Source: Pyrinomonadaceae bacterium
Lineage (GTDB): Bacteria; Acidobacteriota; Blastocatellia; Pyrinomonadales; Pyrinomonadaceae
Reading direction: 5' to 3'
Assembly (NCBI GenBank): GCA_019694395.1
Contig: JAIBCC010000023.1
Coordinates: 1-64,000, forward strand
DNA length: 64,000 nucleotides
Shown here: one piece after another, positions 17,746-26,504 of the stretch
Position numbering within the stretch: the stretch's first letter is position 1
Layout: the number at the start of each line of letters is the position of its first letter
Translations under genes and position numbers: made by a program
Notes under the pieces: generated by a model
Told to the model about the DNA's origin: nothing
Databases searched by the model: none
What the model saw: only the letters and a program-made list of their open reading frames with translations

Positions 17746-19362
17746 CCTTCTCACATAAACTTTATACAAATACTTGATTTCTTTTTCGCCCGTCGGCAGA
17801 GTTAAATTCCATTTGATGACTGAATGTGGGTTTACAGCCTGGAGATTAAAACCTTCGCGGCTGATCTTACCGTTGTCGGCGGCTGAAACGACTTCGCCCG
17901 TGACGTTGCGCGTGAGGACGATTTCAACAGGTTGTTTTTTGACATTTTTGAGTTTAATCGTTCCCTCAACCGTTACCAGATCATAATCGTCAGTGCTTCC
18001 ACCGTAGCGGATTTGCTTTGGTTCGCGCAATTTTTCTTCGAGCCGATGCGTGCCGATAACTTCGGTGGCGGGTGTCACGCGCAGGATGTTATCGCCGCCA
18101 AGCGGAGTAAAACTGAGCAGATTTTGTCCGAGCGGTTTCCATTCGCGGAAGCTGATGGCAGGCGCGGTCGTCCACGGCATTCCGGTCGTATTTTTGAGCC
18201 GTAAACCATACCAAACACGATTAGTTAAAGGCTGTGTGATCGGTGCAGAACGTGAATAAGTCGTTTCGGGATTTGCCGTTGCATCATCAACCGTCCATTC
18301 AAAAACTTCGCTGCACGGAACTGTCAAAGAAAAAAGTCTCTGGCTCATTCGCTCGCCTTTTTTGAGATTGATCTGATTTGCCTGATATAAAAAAAGCTGT
18401 TCGGCAGATGATGAGGCAACTTTTTCTTCGTCGGGCGAGGTTGGTGAAATGTCATCTTCTCCGCCTCCATCTTTTGCAACTTGTGTCATTATCGAATTGG
18501 AAAGGTTATAGTTTTGGTCACGCCGAAAACCTTCATTAACTCCTGTAAAGACATTATTTAGCGAAAGCGGTGAGATTTCATTTTGAAACAGGAAACTCGG
18601 CACACCAACTACAAAATAAACGTCCGTATCCTTCAAATCGGCTAAATCATTGACCAGCATCGCTTCGAGTTCAAGCTTTGCCTCTTTGATCGGTTCGCCT
18701 TTGACCTCAACTCGATAAGCCGGAATCCAGCGCAATCCTTTTTCCAATGCCGCAATCCCAAGATTGACTTTTTGCCCATCGGGAACGCCGTCAACTTTGA
18801 CCGAGAGACGAGTTTCTTTGACGTTTTTCGGCTTTTCAAATTTCGGCTGTCCCAAAATTTCGATGTTCTGCATATAGTTCGATTGAAAGAAGATAAAGCC
18901 TGTTTCGGTTTTCAGAGCAATAGTTATTTCCTGAGCTGCACCATCTGCCGAAACTGCAAAGTTACGATTTTTACTGATGATTTGATAAGTTCCCTCGTAA
19001 GTTTTGGTATTGCCGTAAGTGTAGTAAAAACGAATTTGTGAACCTTCGTTTGCCAAAAGGACTTCGGGAATGCTGGTGACTCTTTCCGTTTCGCGTTTGT
19101 CCGATTCGGAAGCGAGCAGCTGCACCACTTTTGAATTCGGAAAAGTGCTGTAGCCCCAAACCGTGCCTAAAACTCCGATTGGTGTGCGTGTGGTGTAAGC
19201 CCAACCGTTACTTACATTTGACTCGCCTTCACGATAGGTAAAAGCATACCCGTTTTTGAAAACTGCAACCCGTTTTACTTCAGGATTAAATTCAGGCGTT
19301 TGGGCGAAAGTGGAAAAAATTATTGAAAAAAGTGCGACGAAAACCAACAAAAATCGTTTCAT
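17743..19362 (-). CDS. secreted DUF4139-type protein
   Basis: 539 residues with a signal peptide ending at FSTFAQ (about 20). The N-terminal region is beta-rich (VKRVAVFKNGYAFTYREG), and the C-terminal half, ending with the VVSAADNGKISREGFNL and KWNLTLPTGEKEIKYLYKVY segments, matches DUF4139/MuiA-like proteins, whose function is poorly known. It is predicted to be periplasmic or surface-located. It is monocistronic. Its stop codon lies within a REP-like unit. Confidence 0.75.
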   Translation of the reverse strand: MKRFLLVFVALFSIIFSTFAQTPEFNPEVKRVAVFKNGYAFTYREGESNVSNGWAYTTRTPIGVLGTVWGYSTFPNSKVVQLLASESDKRETERVTSIPEVLLANEGSQIRFYYTYGNTKTYEGTYQIISKNRNFAVSADGAAQEITIALKTETGFIFFQSNYMQNIEILGQPKFEKPKNVKETRLSVKVDGVPDGQKVNLGIAALEKGLRWIPAYRVEVKGEPIKEAKLELEAMLVNDLADLKDTDVYFVVGVPSFLFQNEISPLSLNNVFTGVNEGFRRDQNYNLSNSIMTQVAKDGGGEDDISPTSPDEEKVASSSAEQLFLYQANQINLKKGERMSQRLFSLTVPCSEVFEWTVDDATANPETTYSRSAPITQPLTNRVWYGLRLKNTTGMPWTTAPAISFREWKPLGQNLLSFTPLGGDNILRVTPATEVIGTHRLEEKLREPKQIRYGGSTDDYDLVTVEGTIKLKNVKKQPVEIVLTRNVTGEVVSAADNGKISREGFNLQAVNPHSVIKWNLTLPTGEKEIKYLYKVYVRR

Positions 19363-19438
19363 ATTCTGACGTTCCTAAATCTTGTGGAATCAAGTTGTTA
19401 TTGGTAGAACGCCGGATAAAAAAGTTTCTTGCATAAAA

Positions 19439-19472
19439 AAAATGCGATTGTTTTTTTATCCAACCGCATTTT
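19439..19472 (-). terminator. terminator of the lipoprotein gene
   Basis: AAAATGCGATTG (19439-19450) and CAACCGCATTTT (19461-19472) pair fully on the minus-strand RNA, allowing one G-U pair. The stem is followed by a run of U. It lies about 160 bp past the stop of the gene at 19634-20098. Confidence 0.7.
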
Positions 19473-19495
19473 GTAAATAGATTTTGGGATAATGT

Positions 19496-19594
19496 CCGAC
19501 ACTTTCAGCGTCGGTTTTTCTTTCCGATCAACGTAGGGTGTCGCTCATTACATTCGCTTTACCCTACGCTATTTTATTTGTCACCTTCGGCGAC
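19496..19594. repeat. array of three consecutive hairpins
   Basis: Three stem-loops in a row: CCGAC/GTCGG (19496-19514, T-run after it), CGTAGGGT/ACCCTACG (19532-19568), and GTCACC...CGAC (19580-19594, pairing on the minus strand as GTCGCC-GAA-GGTGAC). They lie between two minus-strand genes and have no coding content. They look like a BIME-type mosaic of REP units. Heptad repeats follow at about 19603-19640. Confidence 0.5.
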
Positions 19595-19633
19595 TTTAAG
19601 GAATTTTTACTTTTTACTTTTGCCTTTTTACTT

Positions 19634-20098
19634 CTAATTTTCCTGCCGGCTTTCGTTTATTTTGTCATCCAGTTTTTTCATTTCTTCGTCGGATTGTTTT
19701 TGAATTTCATCAGCAAATTTGTCTTTGGCAATTTTCCAGATACCGTTTTCCTTGACAAACGGAACGCGGTCAAACAGATCGGGAGCAGTTTCAACTTCGA
19801 TAGTTGCGTTGTCTCCGTCAATTTTTTCATTGCGGATCTTGAGAGTTTTTTGGTCTGAGGTAAACAGAGTTTCGCGCAAAATAATTTCATCTAAAGACAC
19901 ATTTTGAGCTTTTGCTTCATTCTCGTGCATTTTGATCGAGCCTTCCGAAAGCAAGGCTTTCATTTTATTAGCATCTTTCTTTTTAATAGCTTGCAAATAG
20001 GTTTTGAGAGTATCCGTTGGCGTTTGAGGCAGATTGGCAGAACCACAGGAAATCGTTAATAAGGTCAGGCAAATAAATGTAATTATTTTAACTCTCAT
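19634..20098 (-). CDS. DUF4878-like lipoprotein
   Basis: 154 residues with a lipoprotein signal (LTLLTISCGS; lipidated Cys at about 18). The mature part is an NTF2-like small fold: TDTLKTYLQAIKKKDANKMKALLSEGSIK at the start and VPFVKENGIWKIAKDKF at the end, the pattern of DUF4878 lipoproteins. The tail is a charged helix. It is presumably anchored in the outer or inner membrane; its ligand is unknown. The last few codons run into a heptad repeat tract. Confidence 0.8.
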   Translation of the reverse strand: MRVKIITFICLTLLTISCGSANLPQTPTDTLKTYLQAIKKKDANKMKALLSEGSIKMHENEAKAQNVSLDEIILRETLFTSDQKTLKIRNEKIDGDNATIEVETAPDLFDRVPFVKENGIWKIAKDKFADEIQKQSDEEMKKLDDKINESRQEN

Positions 20099-20174
20099 CG
20101 TTTTGAATAAATCTTTTGAAAATCACTATAATAATACAAACTTAAATTATAACCTAAAACCGAGGAGCAAACGA

Positions 20175-20456
20175 ATGGAGCGCGTTAAACTTAGTGCCGA
20201 AGAAATTCTGGCAAATTTGGCGGAATTAAATTATTGGAAATTTATTGACGGAAAATTATTAAAGCGTTTTGCTTTTCCGAATTTTGCCGAATCATTAAGT
20301 TTCATCAATAAAATTGGGGAAATTGCCGAAGCTCAAGACCATCATCCCGACATCAATTTTGGTTGGGGCTACGCTGAAATTTTTATCACCACGCACGATG
20401 CAGGGGGAATTACCACCAAAGATTTTGAGTTGGCAAAAAAGATTGATGCGGTTTAG
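20175..20456 (+). CDS. 4a-hydroxytetrahydrobiopterin (pterin-4a-carbinolamine) dehydratase
   Basis: 93 residues. The active-site motif EAQDHHPDI near residues 54-62 and the fold NYWKFIDGKLLKRFAFPNFAESLSFINKI identify pterin-4a-carbinolamine dehydratase, which dehydrates 4a-hydroxytetrahydropterin formed by aromatic amino acid hydroxylases. No hydroxylase adjoins it. Some homologues serve in molybdopterin or folate metabolism instead. ATG at 20175 follows GAGGAG. Confidence 0.93.
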   Translation: MERVKLSAEEILANLAELNYWKFIDGKLLKRFAFPNFAESLSFINKIGEIAEAQDHHPDINFGWGYAEIFITTHDAGGITTKDFELAKKIDAV

Positions 20457-20556
20457 TTGAATTGGTTTTTGGTTTTTGGTCTTTGATTTGTTTTCCAGAA
20501 AGTGACTCCTATCAACAAGAAATGCAAAGACCAAAGCCCCAAGACCTAAAACCTCA
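20457..20556. repeat. heptad repeats in inverted arms
   Basis: Left arm GGTTTTTGGTTTTTGGTC near 20463-20480 and right arm CAAAGACCAAAGCC near 20524-20537 are reverse-oriented runs with a 7-bp period. They fill the gap between convergent genes. Confidence 0.5.
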
Positions 20557-21468
20557 TTATTGGTAATAATTCGGACGCACGATCTCAACCGAACAATGCG
20601 CCCGCGCCGCAATTGCAGCCGAAACGCTGCCGAGTAAAAATCTTTCCAATTTACTGTCAAATTTGGTTGCACCGACAAAAATGCAGTCAGCTCCAGAGTT
20701 TTCGGCTTCGACTAAAATTTCGTGTTTCGGATTTCCCTGCACGATCATTAATTCTGCTTTTAGTCCGGTATTTTGTAGTTTTTGAACTGCACGGCTGCCG
20801 GCTTTTTCAAAAATGTCACGTTCAAATTCAAAGGCTTCCTGAATCACAATCGAATCTTCAACCATTATGACTTTGACTTCGCTTCCCGGCATCCAATTTC
20901 GATTGGCAACCGTGTTTACAGCTTCATCCGCGCCTTTGGTGCCGTCATAACCGATAATCAATTTGGCGGGACTATTGTCTTTTTTGATAATTCCGCGAGT
21001 GACGTGAACCGAACAATTTGCCTCAGTAGCGATTTTTTGTGAAACGCTGCCGAGCCAGATTCTTCCGAGCATCGAACGCCCGTGTGAACCGACAACTATC
21101 AAATCAGGCTTAAAGTCATCTGCCCGAAAAAGAATTTCCCACGCCGGGGAACCGTAAGTAGCTTTGGCTTTAACTACCCAATTTGGGAATTTTTCAAAAA
21201 TCTGTCTGCCTGCATTTTGAGCTGAAACGGCAGCATCCGCCAGAAGTTTTTGATTTCTCTCAAGTTTTTTGTGAACCGCTTCGGTAATAAAATTGCGCGG
21301 TTCGTTTTCTGTTTGAACATTGTCAGGCGGAAGCCAAACCTCTGCGACTTCCATCAAAAGGAGTTCCACATTTTCTCTCGGCAATCCAATCCGGCTCAAA
21401 TCTTCCAATGCCGAATCAGCAAAAAGCGAACCATCGTAAGCGACTAAAATCTTTAATTTCTCGCTCAT
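20557..21468 (-). CDS. tandem universal stress protein
   Basis: 303 residues with two UspA domains (about 1-155 and 160-300). Domain 1 has the ATP-binding pattern G-x2-G-x9-G-S (VGSHGRSMLGRIWLGSVS). In domain 2 the equivalent VGATKFDSKLERFLLGSVS lacks the usual His-Gly, so nucleotide binding may differ. These cytosolic proteins respond to starvation or redox stress. The ATG at 21468 has an unusually strong AAAGGAGGTGA ribosome site, implying high translation. Confidence 0.9.
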   Translation of the reverse strand: MSEKLKILVAYDGSLFADSALEDLSRIGLPRENVELLLMEVAEVWLPPDNVQTENEPRNFITEAVHKKLERNQKLLADAAVSAQNAGRQIFEKFPNWVVKAKATYGSPAWEILFRADDFKPDLIVVGSHGRSMLGRIWLGSVSQKIATEANCSVHVTRGIIKKDNSPAKLIIGYDGTKGADEAVNTVANRNWMPGSEVKVIMVEDSIVIQEAFEFERDIFEKAGSRAVQKLQNTGLKAELMIVQGNPKHEILVEAENSGADCIFVGATKFDSKLERFLLGSVSAAIAARAHCSVEIVRPNYYQ

Positions 21469-21567
21469 AACTCACCTCCTTTTGCCTTGATTATCGCTCT
21501 CTTTTGAACTTAAAACAACTAATCTTTGCTATAACTTTTGTTAAATGACCGAACTTTATTGAGTTAC

Positions 21568-23151
21568 TTAATTTGCATAATATCCGCGCCGTGTTTTAGC
21601 AGTCAATTCAGGATGAGATTTCACTTTTACCTCCAAATTTCGCCAACCGCCATCACGAATTTCGTTTTTTGGTTCATAACCGATGCTGTAAACTTTCCCT
21701 AGATCGTTAATGATTTGCTCATAAATTCCGTTTAAATCCTTGATCCTGTCAGCCCTGTAAATTTGTCCGCCGGTTTCGTCGGCTAACATCTGCATTGATT
21801 GAAAATGTTTATGGCTTGCCCTTCTTGCCCAATCCGAATCTAAACTATCGGGAACCAAATAAACCGGAAAAAGCGTGGTGTCGTGACTGCGAACTATTTC
21901 AAACAAATCGGCAAAAGTCGTTTTGGGAGAATTATCGTCCCCATCGGTCATTAAAACAATGGCGTTGCGTTTTCCCTGACTTTGTTTGTAAATAATATTT
22001 TCATAACTAAACCTGACAGAATCCCAAATCGGTGAGCTGCCTTTTAAGTCTATACTTTTGATGCTTTTAATAAGCGCAGTTTTGTCGGTTGTGAGGTCGG
22101 AAATCAGTTGAATTTGCCTCGCAAAAGCAACAATTGCAATTCTGTCATTCGGACGGGCATATTCCACAAACCGCTGCGCCGCTTTTTTTATCAAATCCTG
22201 TTTTTCAGAGGTTGAACTAGAAAAATCAAGCACTAAAACCAAATCAAAAGGTTGGTCAACCGATGAGAAAAAGGCAGGTTCCTGTTCTTTTCCATCTTCT
22301 AAAATGGTGAAATCGTCTTTGGAAAAATTAAGATTAGGAATGACTTTCGGGTCTGGCGATTGAATGCGGATGTTCAAGCTCACCAGTTTAGTTTCAACGT
22401 TTACGACTTCGTTGTCTTCATCCTTAATTCCCAAAAGAGCCGTATCGTTGTTTTTTTCATCTTTTTTCTGATTTGCTTTTTGAACGACACGCGGCATTTT
22501 CAGTTTGAGCAAAGGCATTGCATACTGATTTTCAAAACTTCGGATTTGTTCGATCAACGGTGGTAAATTATAAATTGCCCGCCATTCATCCGTTTTTTCC
22601 TCATTGAGTAAAGGATATAAATAAATGACATCGTTTTTGACCGTTGCCTGAGTGCCGAAAATTTGCGGCAAATTTGAACCGATGCGAATATTGTCAATTA
22701 AATTGGCTAGCAAAGGATTTCCGATAAAGCCTTTTTTTCCGGCTTCAATCAGAACAGGAAGCAATTCTCGCTGCATTTGATATGATTTATTGTTCATTAC
22801 CAAGTAAGTAAATGCCCTAAAACCGTCTTCCTGAATTTGTTTCATTCTGAGCCAGCCGTTTTCTTTCAAAATTTCGCAAACCCGCCCCAGATGGGTTTCG
22901 CCCATTTGATTGGCTTCGATAATCAAACTCCGGTTTTTCTCATAATTTTCTGAGATTTTGGCATTTATTTTTTCGCGTTCGGCAACCATTTTGAGGAATT
23001 CCTGCCGGATTTCTTTTTTTTCGGATGAATCTGTCGGGGAGCTGATTGTTTCGATGATTTTTTTAGCTTCGACATCGGTTAAGCATTTGTTTTGAGCAAA
23101 AACCGAACTAACACAGATTAAAATCAGAGCCAGAATTATCGAAATTTTCAT
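21568..23151 (-). CDS. acidobacterial VWFA-related secreted protein
   Basis: 527 residues with a signal peptide ending near SSVFAQ (about 20). Residues about 20-240 are a helical region without a known domain. A von Willebrand A domain of the acidobacterial VWFA-related type (TIGR03436) follows, with MIDAS motif DFSSSTS near 310 and VLMTDGDD near 405. The C-terminus YSIGYEP...KTRRGYYA is the family's closing signature. It probably acts in metal-dependent adhesion outside the cytoplasm. It is monocistronic. Confidence 0.9.
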   Translation of the reverse strand: MKISIILALILICVSSVFAQNKCLTDVEAKKIIETISSPTDSSEKKEIRQEFLKMVAEREKINAKISENYEKNRSLIIEANQMGETHLGRVCEILKENGWLRMKQIQEDGFRAFTYLVMNNKSYQMQRELLPVLIEAGKKGFIGNPLLANLIDNIRIGSNLPQIFGTQATVKNDVIYLYPLLNEEKTDEWRAIYNLPPLIEQIRSFENQYAMPLLKLKMPRVVQKANQKKDEKNNDTALLGIKDEDNEVVNVETKLVSLNIRIQSPDPKVIPNLNFSKDDFTILEDGKEQEPAFFSSVDQPFDLVLVLDFSSSTSEKQDLIKKAAQRFVEYARPNDRIAIVAFARQIQLISDLTTDKTALIKSIKSIDLKGSSPIWDSVRFSYENIIYKQSQGKRNAIVLMTDGDDNSPKTTFADLFEIVRSHDTTLFPVYLVPDSLDSDWARRASHKHFQSMQMLADETGGQIYRADRIKDLNGIYEQIINDLGKVYSIGYEPKNEIRDGGWRNLEVKVKSHPELTAKTRRGYYAN

Positions 23152-23272
23152 AGTAATTTCTATTTTACTACGTCAAGCCTTTTCTACCCAATAAGTTTGT
23201 TTATGCAATTTGGCTTCAAAATATGTCTGAAAATAAAATGATGTTAATCAAAGGTAGAAAGAAAACTTTGCG

Positions 23273-23367
23273 TGCATTGCGCCTCTGCGTGATTATATTT
23301 TTTGTTTTTCTTAAATCTGAGCAGATATTGGATTTTTTTTCCACGCAAAGGCGCAAAGTTCGCAGAG
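23273..23367. repeat. element bounded by inverted GCAAAG/CTTTGC arms, copy 1
   Basis: The left end (from CTTTGCGTGCATTGCG) and the right end (CACGCAAAGGCGCAAAG) are imperfect inverted repeats built from an 8-bp unit. About 40 bp of AT-rich DNA lies between. Related elements occur at 25333-25431 and 29042-29190. Confidence 0.55.
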
Positions 23368-23413
23368 AAAAGCCTTAAATTGAGAAAACTTCCTACGCTT
23401 GATTCACATAAAA

Positions 23414-24709
23414 TCATTGATTCACCGCATATTTGACTATGAACGGGCGCGAAGCCGTGATCAATTCTCCATGGTCGTTAAAGGTAATGGCAAAAGTTTG
23501 AGTTGCATCAAATGAATTCAGCAAATTTCCGTCAGACTGATAAACCCAGATTTTACTTGCTTCGCTGATGAAAATTCGCCCTTTGGAATCAACGGCTATA
23601 TCGGTTGGGGTGGTTGCTTTGGTCTTAAAACGATCAATCAATTTTCCGTCTGTGGAAAATTTGCAAATGTCTTTGCCGTCGCGCGTAATTGTATAAATTT
23701 CGCCTAATCCATTGACTGTCAAATAATAAAAATTGGTGGTGACACCCGCCGTTTTGGTAATGTCTTTGAAGGTTGCTATGTTTTTAAGATTTTCGTCAAA
23801 AACCGAGAATGAAGTTCTATCAACCGCAATAACTTTTCCGTCTAGTGTGACAGTTAAATCCGTAACAAAATCCGTGTTGATTTTATTAAGAACCTTTCCG
23901 TTCGCGCCATCATAAGCAACGGTTTCACCTGATTGAGCAACATAAACCGTTCCTTTTCGGCTGACTGTCAGAGCATAAATTGAACGGTCACGTTTTTCCA
24001 AAAACCATTGCGTCAAAAATTTTCCGTCTTTATCAAAAACCTGCACGCGTCCGCCCGAATAATCCGCTGAATAAATTTTGCCTTCGCCGTCAATCCCAAT
24101 CACCCGATTATCTTGGAAATTTCCGGCACCGATTCCTTCACCGCCAAAACGCAAAACTTCGCGGAAAAATGAGGAAGATTTTGTAGTTTCAACTACTTTC
24201 GCCGGAGTATTTGATGGTTTAACCTTAAATGCGCTATCCATTTTGGCAAAGACCGACCATAAAATTCCGCCGACCAGCACAAAAACGAAAATCACAATAA
24301 TTATTGGAATTAACAACATCGAGCCGGTAAAAATACCGACGGCTTTCAGTGCTGTTTTAGTAATTTCAGGTGAAACAACATTTGCGGATTTGAATTGAAC
24401 ATTTTGAAAACTGACGCTTTGTCCTTGCTCCAAACGCTCAACTGCATTTTTAGCTTCCGCCAAACTGCACTGAAATGTTTCACGATAAACTTTGATGGCT
24501 TCGATTTTGTTTCCGCTTCTGGCTAAATTCAATATCTCTTTGAGTTTGTAAGCATTTTGCAGTAATCCGTCAAAACCAACCGAATTCTGTGAAAAAGAAT
24601 TATCAGGTGTCACGGCAATTTTGCTTCCGCAGAATTCGCAGGTTTCAAAAGCATCGCCATCGCATTCTAAAGGCGCGGCGCACGAAGGACATTTGATTAC
24701 TTTCAACAT
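23414..24709 (-). CDS. zinc-ribbon / L7-L12-like / beta-propeller membrane protein
   Basis: 431 residues. An N-terminal zinc ribbon (CPSC at 8-11 and CEFC near 30) comes first, then a helical stretch EAIKVYRETFQCSLAEAKNAVERLEQG (about 66-92) resembling the ribosomal L7/L12 C-terminal fold, and one membrane helix (about 122-147). From about 175 a beta-propeller with NHL/SMP-30-like repeats follows (GKIYSADYSGGRVQVFDKDGK, GRIFISEASKIWVYQSDG). The ribbon should be cytosolic and the propeller outside. It may couple an external ligand to a cytosolic partner; that is inference only. Confidence 0.78.
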   Translation of the reverse strand: MLKVIKCPSCAAPLECDGDAFETCEFCGSKIAVTPDNSFSQNSVGFDGLLQNAYKLKEILNLARSGNKIEAIKVYRETFQCSLAEAKNAVERLEQGQSVSFQNVQFKSANVVSPEITKTALKAVGIFTGSMLLIPIIIVIFVFVLVGGILWSVFAKMDSAFKVKPSNTPAKVVETTKSSSFFREVLRFGGEGIGAGNFQDNRVIGIDGEGKIYSADYSGGRVQVFDKDGKFLTQWFLEKRDRSIYALTVSRKGTVYVAQSGETVAYDGANGKVLNKINTDFVTDLTVTLDGKVIAVDRTSFSVFDENLKNIATFKDITKTAGVTTNFYYLTVNGLGEIYTITRDGKDICKFSTDGKLIDRFKTKATTPTDIAVDSKGRIFISEASKIWVYQSDGNLLNSFDATQTFAITFNDHGELITASRPFIVKYAVNQ

Positions 24710-24782
24710 AGATTTTGCAATTTCAATTTTAGATTATAAACTGTTTTCAACAAACATTTTTCTTTTGAAAGGACGTAAAGTT

Positions 24783-25322
24783 ATGAAAAAATTTGCTTTT
24801 ATTTCGTTGATAATTTTGATGTTAAGTTTGGCAGCCTTCGGGCAAAAATCTAAAACTTCGGCTGCTGCCAAAGCTTCTGCTGCCCAAGCCGCTGCTGACG
24901 AAAAAGCCGTTCGCGCCACGTTTGAAGATTTGCTGACCGGAATTCGCGAATCAAATGTTGATGCCGTCACCGGAGCTTATTGGAATTCCCCTAAAACGTT
25001 GTATTACAATAGTAATGGTTCCGTAACAATCGGTTGGGAGCAAGACCGTAAAAACCGTGAAGCCCGTTATCCGCGCACTTCAAACGTTAAATTAGATGTG
25101 CGAAACGTCAATGTCATGATGCTCGGTTCAACTGGCGCAGTTGTGGCTTGTCAATGGAAACAAACTCAGGATTATGATACAAATCCCGAATCGGCTTCGG
25201 GCAGAATGACTTTGGTTTTCCAAAAGATCGGCAAAGATTGGAAAATCATTCATCTTCATACTTCGCCCGATAATCCGCCGGCAACTCGTCCGGTTTTACC
25301 TTCGGAAAAAACAACTCCGTAG
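24783..25322 (+). CDS. secreted SnoaL/DUF4440-like protein
   Basis: 179 residues with a signal peptide (MKKFAFISLIILMLSLAAFGQ). An alanine-rich linker follows, then an NTF2-like fold: VRATFEDLLTGIRESNVDAVTGAYWNSP at the start and GRMTLVFQKIGKDWKIIHLHTS at the end, the DUF4440/SnoaL pattern. Such domains bind small ligands or are catalytically inert. ATG at 24783 follows GGACG at a suitable spacing and precedes the signal peptide. Confidence 0.85.
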   Translation: MKKFAFISLIILMLSLAAFGQKSKTSAAAKASAAQAAADEKAVRATFEDLLTGIRESNVDAVTGAYWNSPKTLYYNSNGSVTIGWEQDRKNREARYPRTSNVKLDVRNVNVMMLGSTGAVVACQWKQTQDYDTNPESASGRMTLVFQKIGKDWKIIHLHTSPDNPPATRPVLPSEKTTP

Positions 25323-25332
25323 AATCATTTTG

Positions 25333-25431
25333 TAACGCAAAGACACAATGACACAATGATAACGCAAAGTAGCACAAAGAATTTTAAAATACTTCGCGCA
25401 CTTTGCGAGAACTTTGAGCAACTTTGCGTTA
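25333..25431. repeat. element bounded by inverted GCAAAG/CTTTGC arms, copy 2
   Basis: TAACGCAAAG (25333-25342) and CTTTGCGTTA (25422-25431) are perfect inverted ends of a 99-bp element, with more CAAAG/CTTTG units inside. It fills the gap between two plus-strand genes. Confidence 0.6.
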
Positions 25432-25447
25432 TTTATTTTTAATCAAT

Positions 25448-26032
25448 ATGAAAAGTATTACAGTTTTTTGCGGTTCAAGCAGTGGTTTTCGCCCTGAATA
25501 TGCGGAAGCCGCCAAAGAGCTTGGGCGAAATCTGGTCGAACAAAATATCCGGCTCGTGTATGGCGGCGGGAATGTCGGTTTGATGGGAATTATCGCTGAT
25601 GAAGTGATGAAAAACGGCGGCGAAGTGGTTGGTATTATTCCCGAATCGCTCGATAAAAAAGAGGTTGCCCATCGCGGAATCAGTGAACTTCGAGTGGTTA
25701 ATTCAATGCACGAACGCAAAGCGTTAATGGCGGAATTTGCCGACGGATTTATCGCAATGCCGGGCGGAATCGGGACATTTGAAGAATTTTTCGAGATTCT
25801 GACCTGGGCACAGCTTGGATTTCATCACAAGCCCTGCGGATTGCTCAATGTTGCTAATTATTACGACGGACTTTTAAGTTTATGCGAAAATGCAGTAAAT
25901 GAAGGCTTTTTGCGTAAACAACACAGCGAGTTAATTTTAGTTGATTCCGATTCAACCAAATTGCTCGAAAAGATGCAGAATTATAAACCGCAAACTATTG
26001 AAAAATGGATTGATAAAGAAGAGGAATTGTAA
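25448..26032 (+). CDS. LOG family protein (TIGR00730)
   Basis: 194 residues. VFCGSSSG at the start, the nucleotide-binding VYGGGNVGLMG near 38-48, and PGGIGTFEEFFE near 100 (the PGGxGTxxE motif) identify a LOG-type phosphoribohydrolase, which releases free cytokinin or purine bases from nucleoside 5'-monophosphates. Older annotation calls these lysine decarboxylases, which is misleading. ATG at 25448 fits the family start. The next gene begins 1 bp after its stop. Confidence 0.92.
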   Translation: MKSITVFCGSSSGFRPEYAEAAKELGRNLVEQNIRLVYGGGNVGLMGIIADEVMKNGGEVVGIIPESLDKKEVAHRGISELRVVNSMHERKALMAEFADGFIAMPGGIGTFEEFFEILTWAQLGFHHKPCGLLNVANYYDGLLSLCENAVNEGFLRKQHSELILVDSDSTKLLEKMQNYKPQTIEKWIDKEEEL

Positions 26033-26033
26033 G

Positions 26034-26504
26034 ATGAAGAAATTCGTATTTGTAACATTATTTTTTGCTTTTACTTTTCTGTTTGGTGCAAATAAAGTCC
26101 TAGCTTGCTCTTGCAGCACACCTGATGGAGGTAGAAAATCCTTACAACAAAAAGTCAAAAATGAATTTCTCACCTCCGCTTATGTTTTCTCAGGAGAAGT
26201 TATTGAAATAACTAAACATCCAATTTATCAGAATCAAATAATCGTGAAATTTAAGGTTGAAAAAATTTGGAAAGGAAAATCTTCTCAAGAGGTTTTGGTC
26301 ACCACAGCAAATGATAGTGCAGCTTGCGGTTATGACAGATTTATTGTTGGAAACAAATATCTTGTTTATACTACCTATGGAGAAATTAACAATTTGACAA
26401 CTAACATTTGTAGCCGAACTAATCTTCTTGAAAATAACAAAGACCTAAAATTTTTGGATAATCTCAAAATTCTATGGGAAAGTAAGAAACCGATTAAATT
26501 CTAA
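26034..26504 (+). CDS. secreted TIMP-like cysteine protein
   Basis: 156 residues with a signal peptide ending at VLACSCS (about 24). The mature N-terminus C-S-C, the segment AYVFSGEVIEI...IVKFKVEKIWKGKS, and a later C-G-Y with NICSRT resemble the netrin/TIMP-like OB fold found in bacterial surface proteins. It is related to the N-terminal ~150 residues of the protein at 58163-59536. Function is unknown. It follows the LOG gene by 1 bp, so the two are probably one operon, and its stop overlaps the convergent acpS stop by 3 bp. Confidence 0.72.
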   Translation: MKKFVFVTLFFAFTFLFGANKVLACSCSTPDGGRKSLQQKVKNEFLTSAYVFSGEVIEITKHPIYQNQIIVKFKVEKIWKGKSSQEVLVTTANDSAACGYDRFIVGNKYLVYTTYGEINNLTTNICSRTNLLENNKDLKFLDNLKILWESKKPIKF

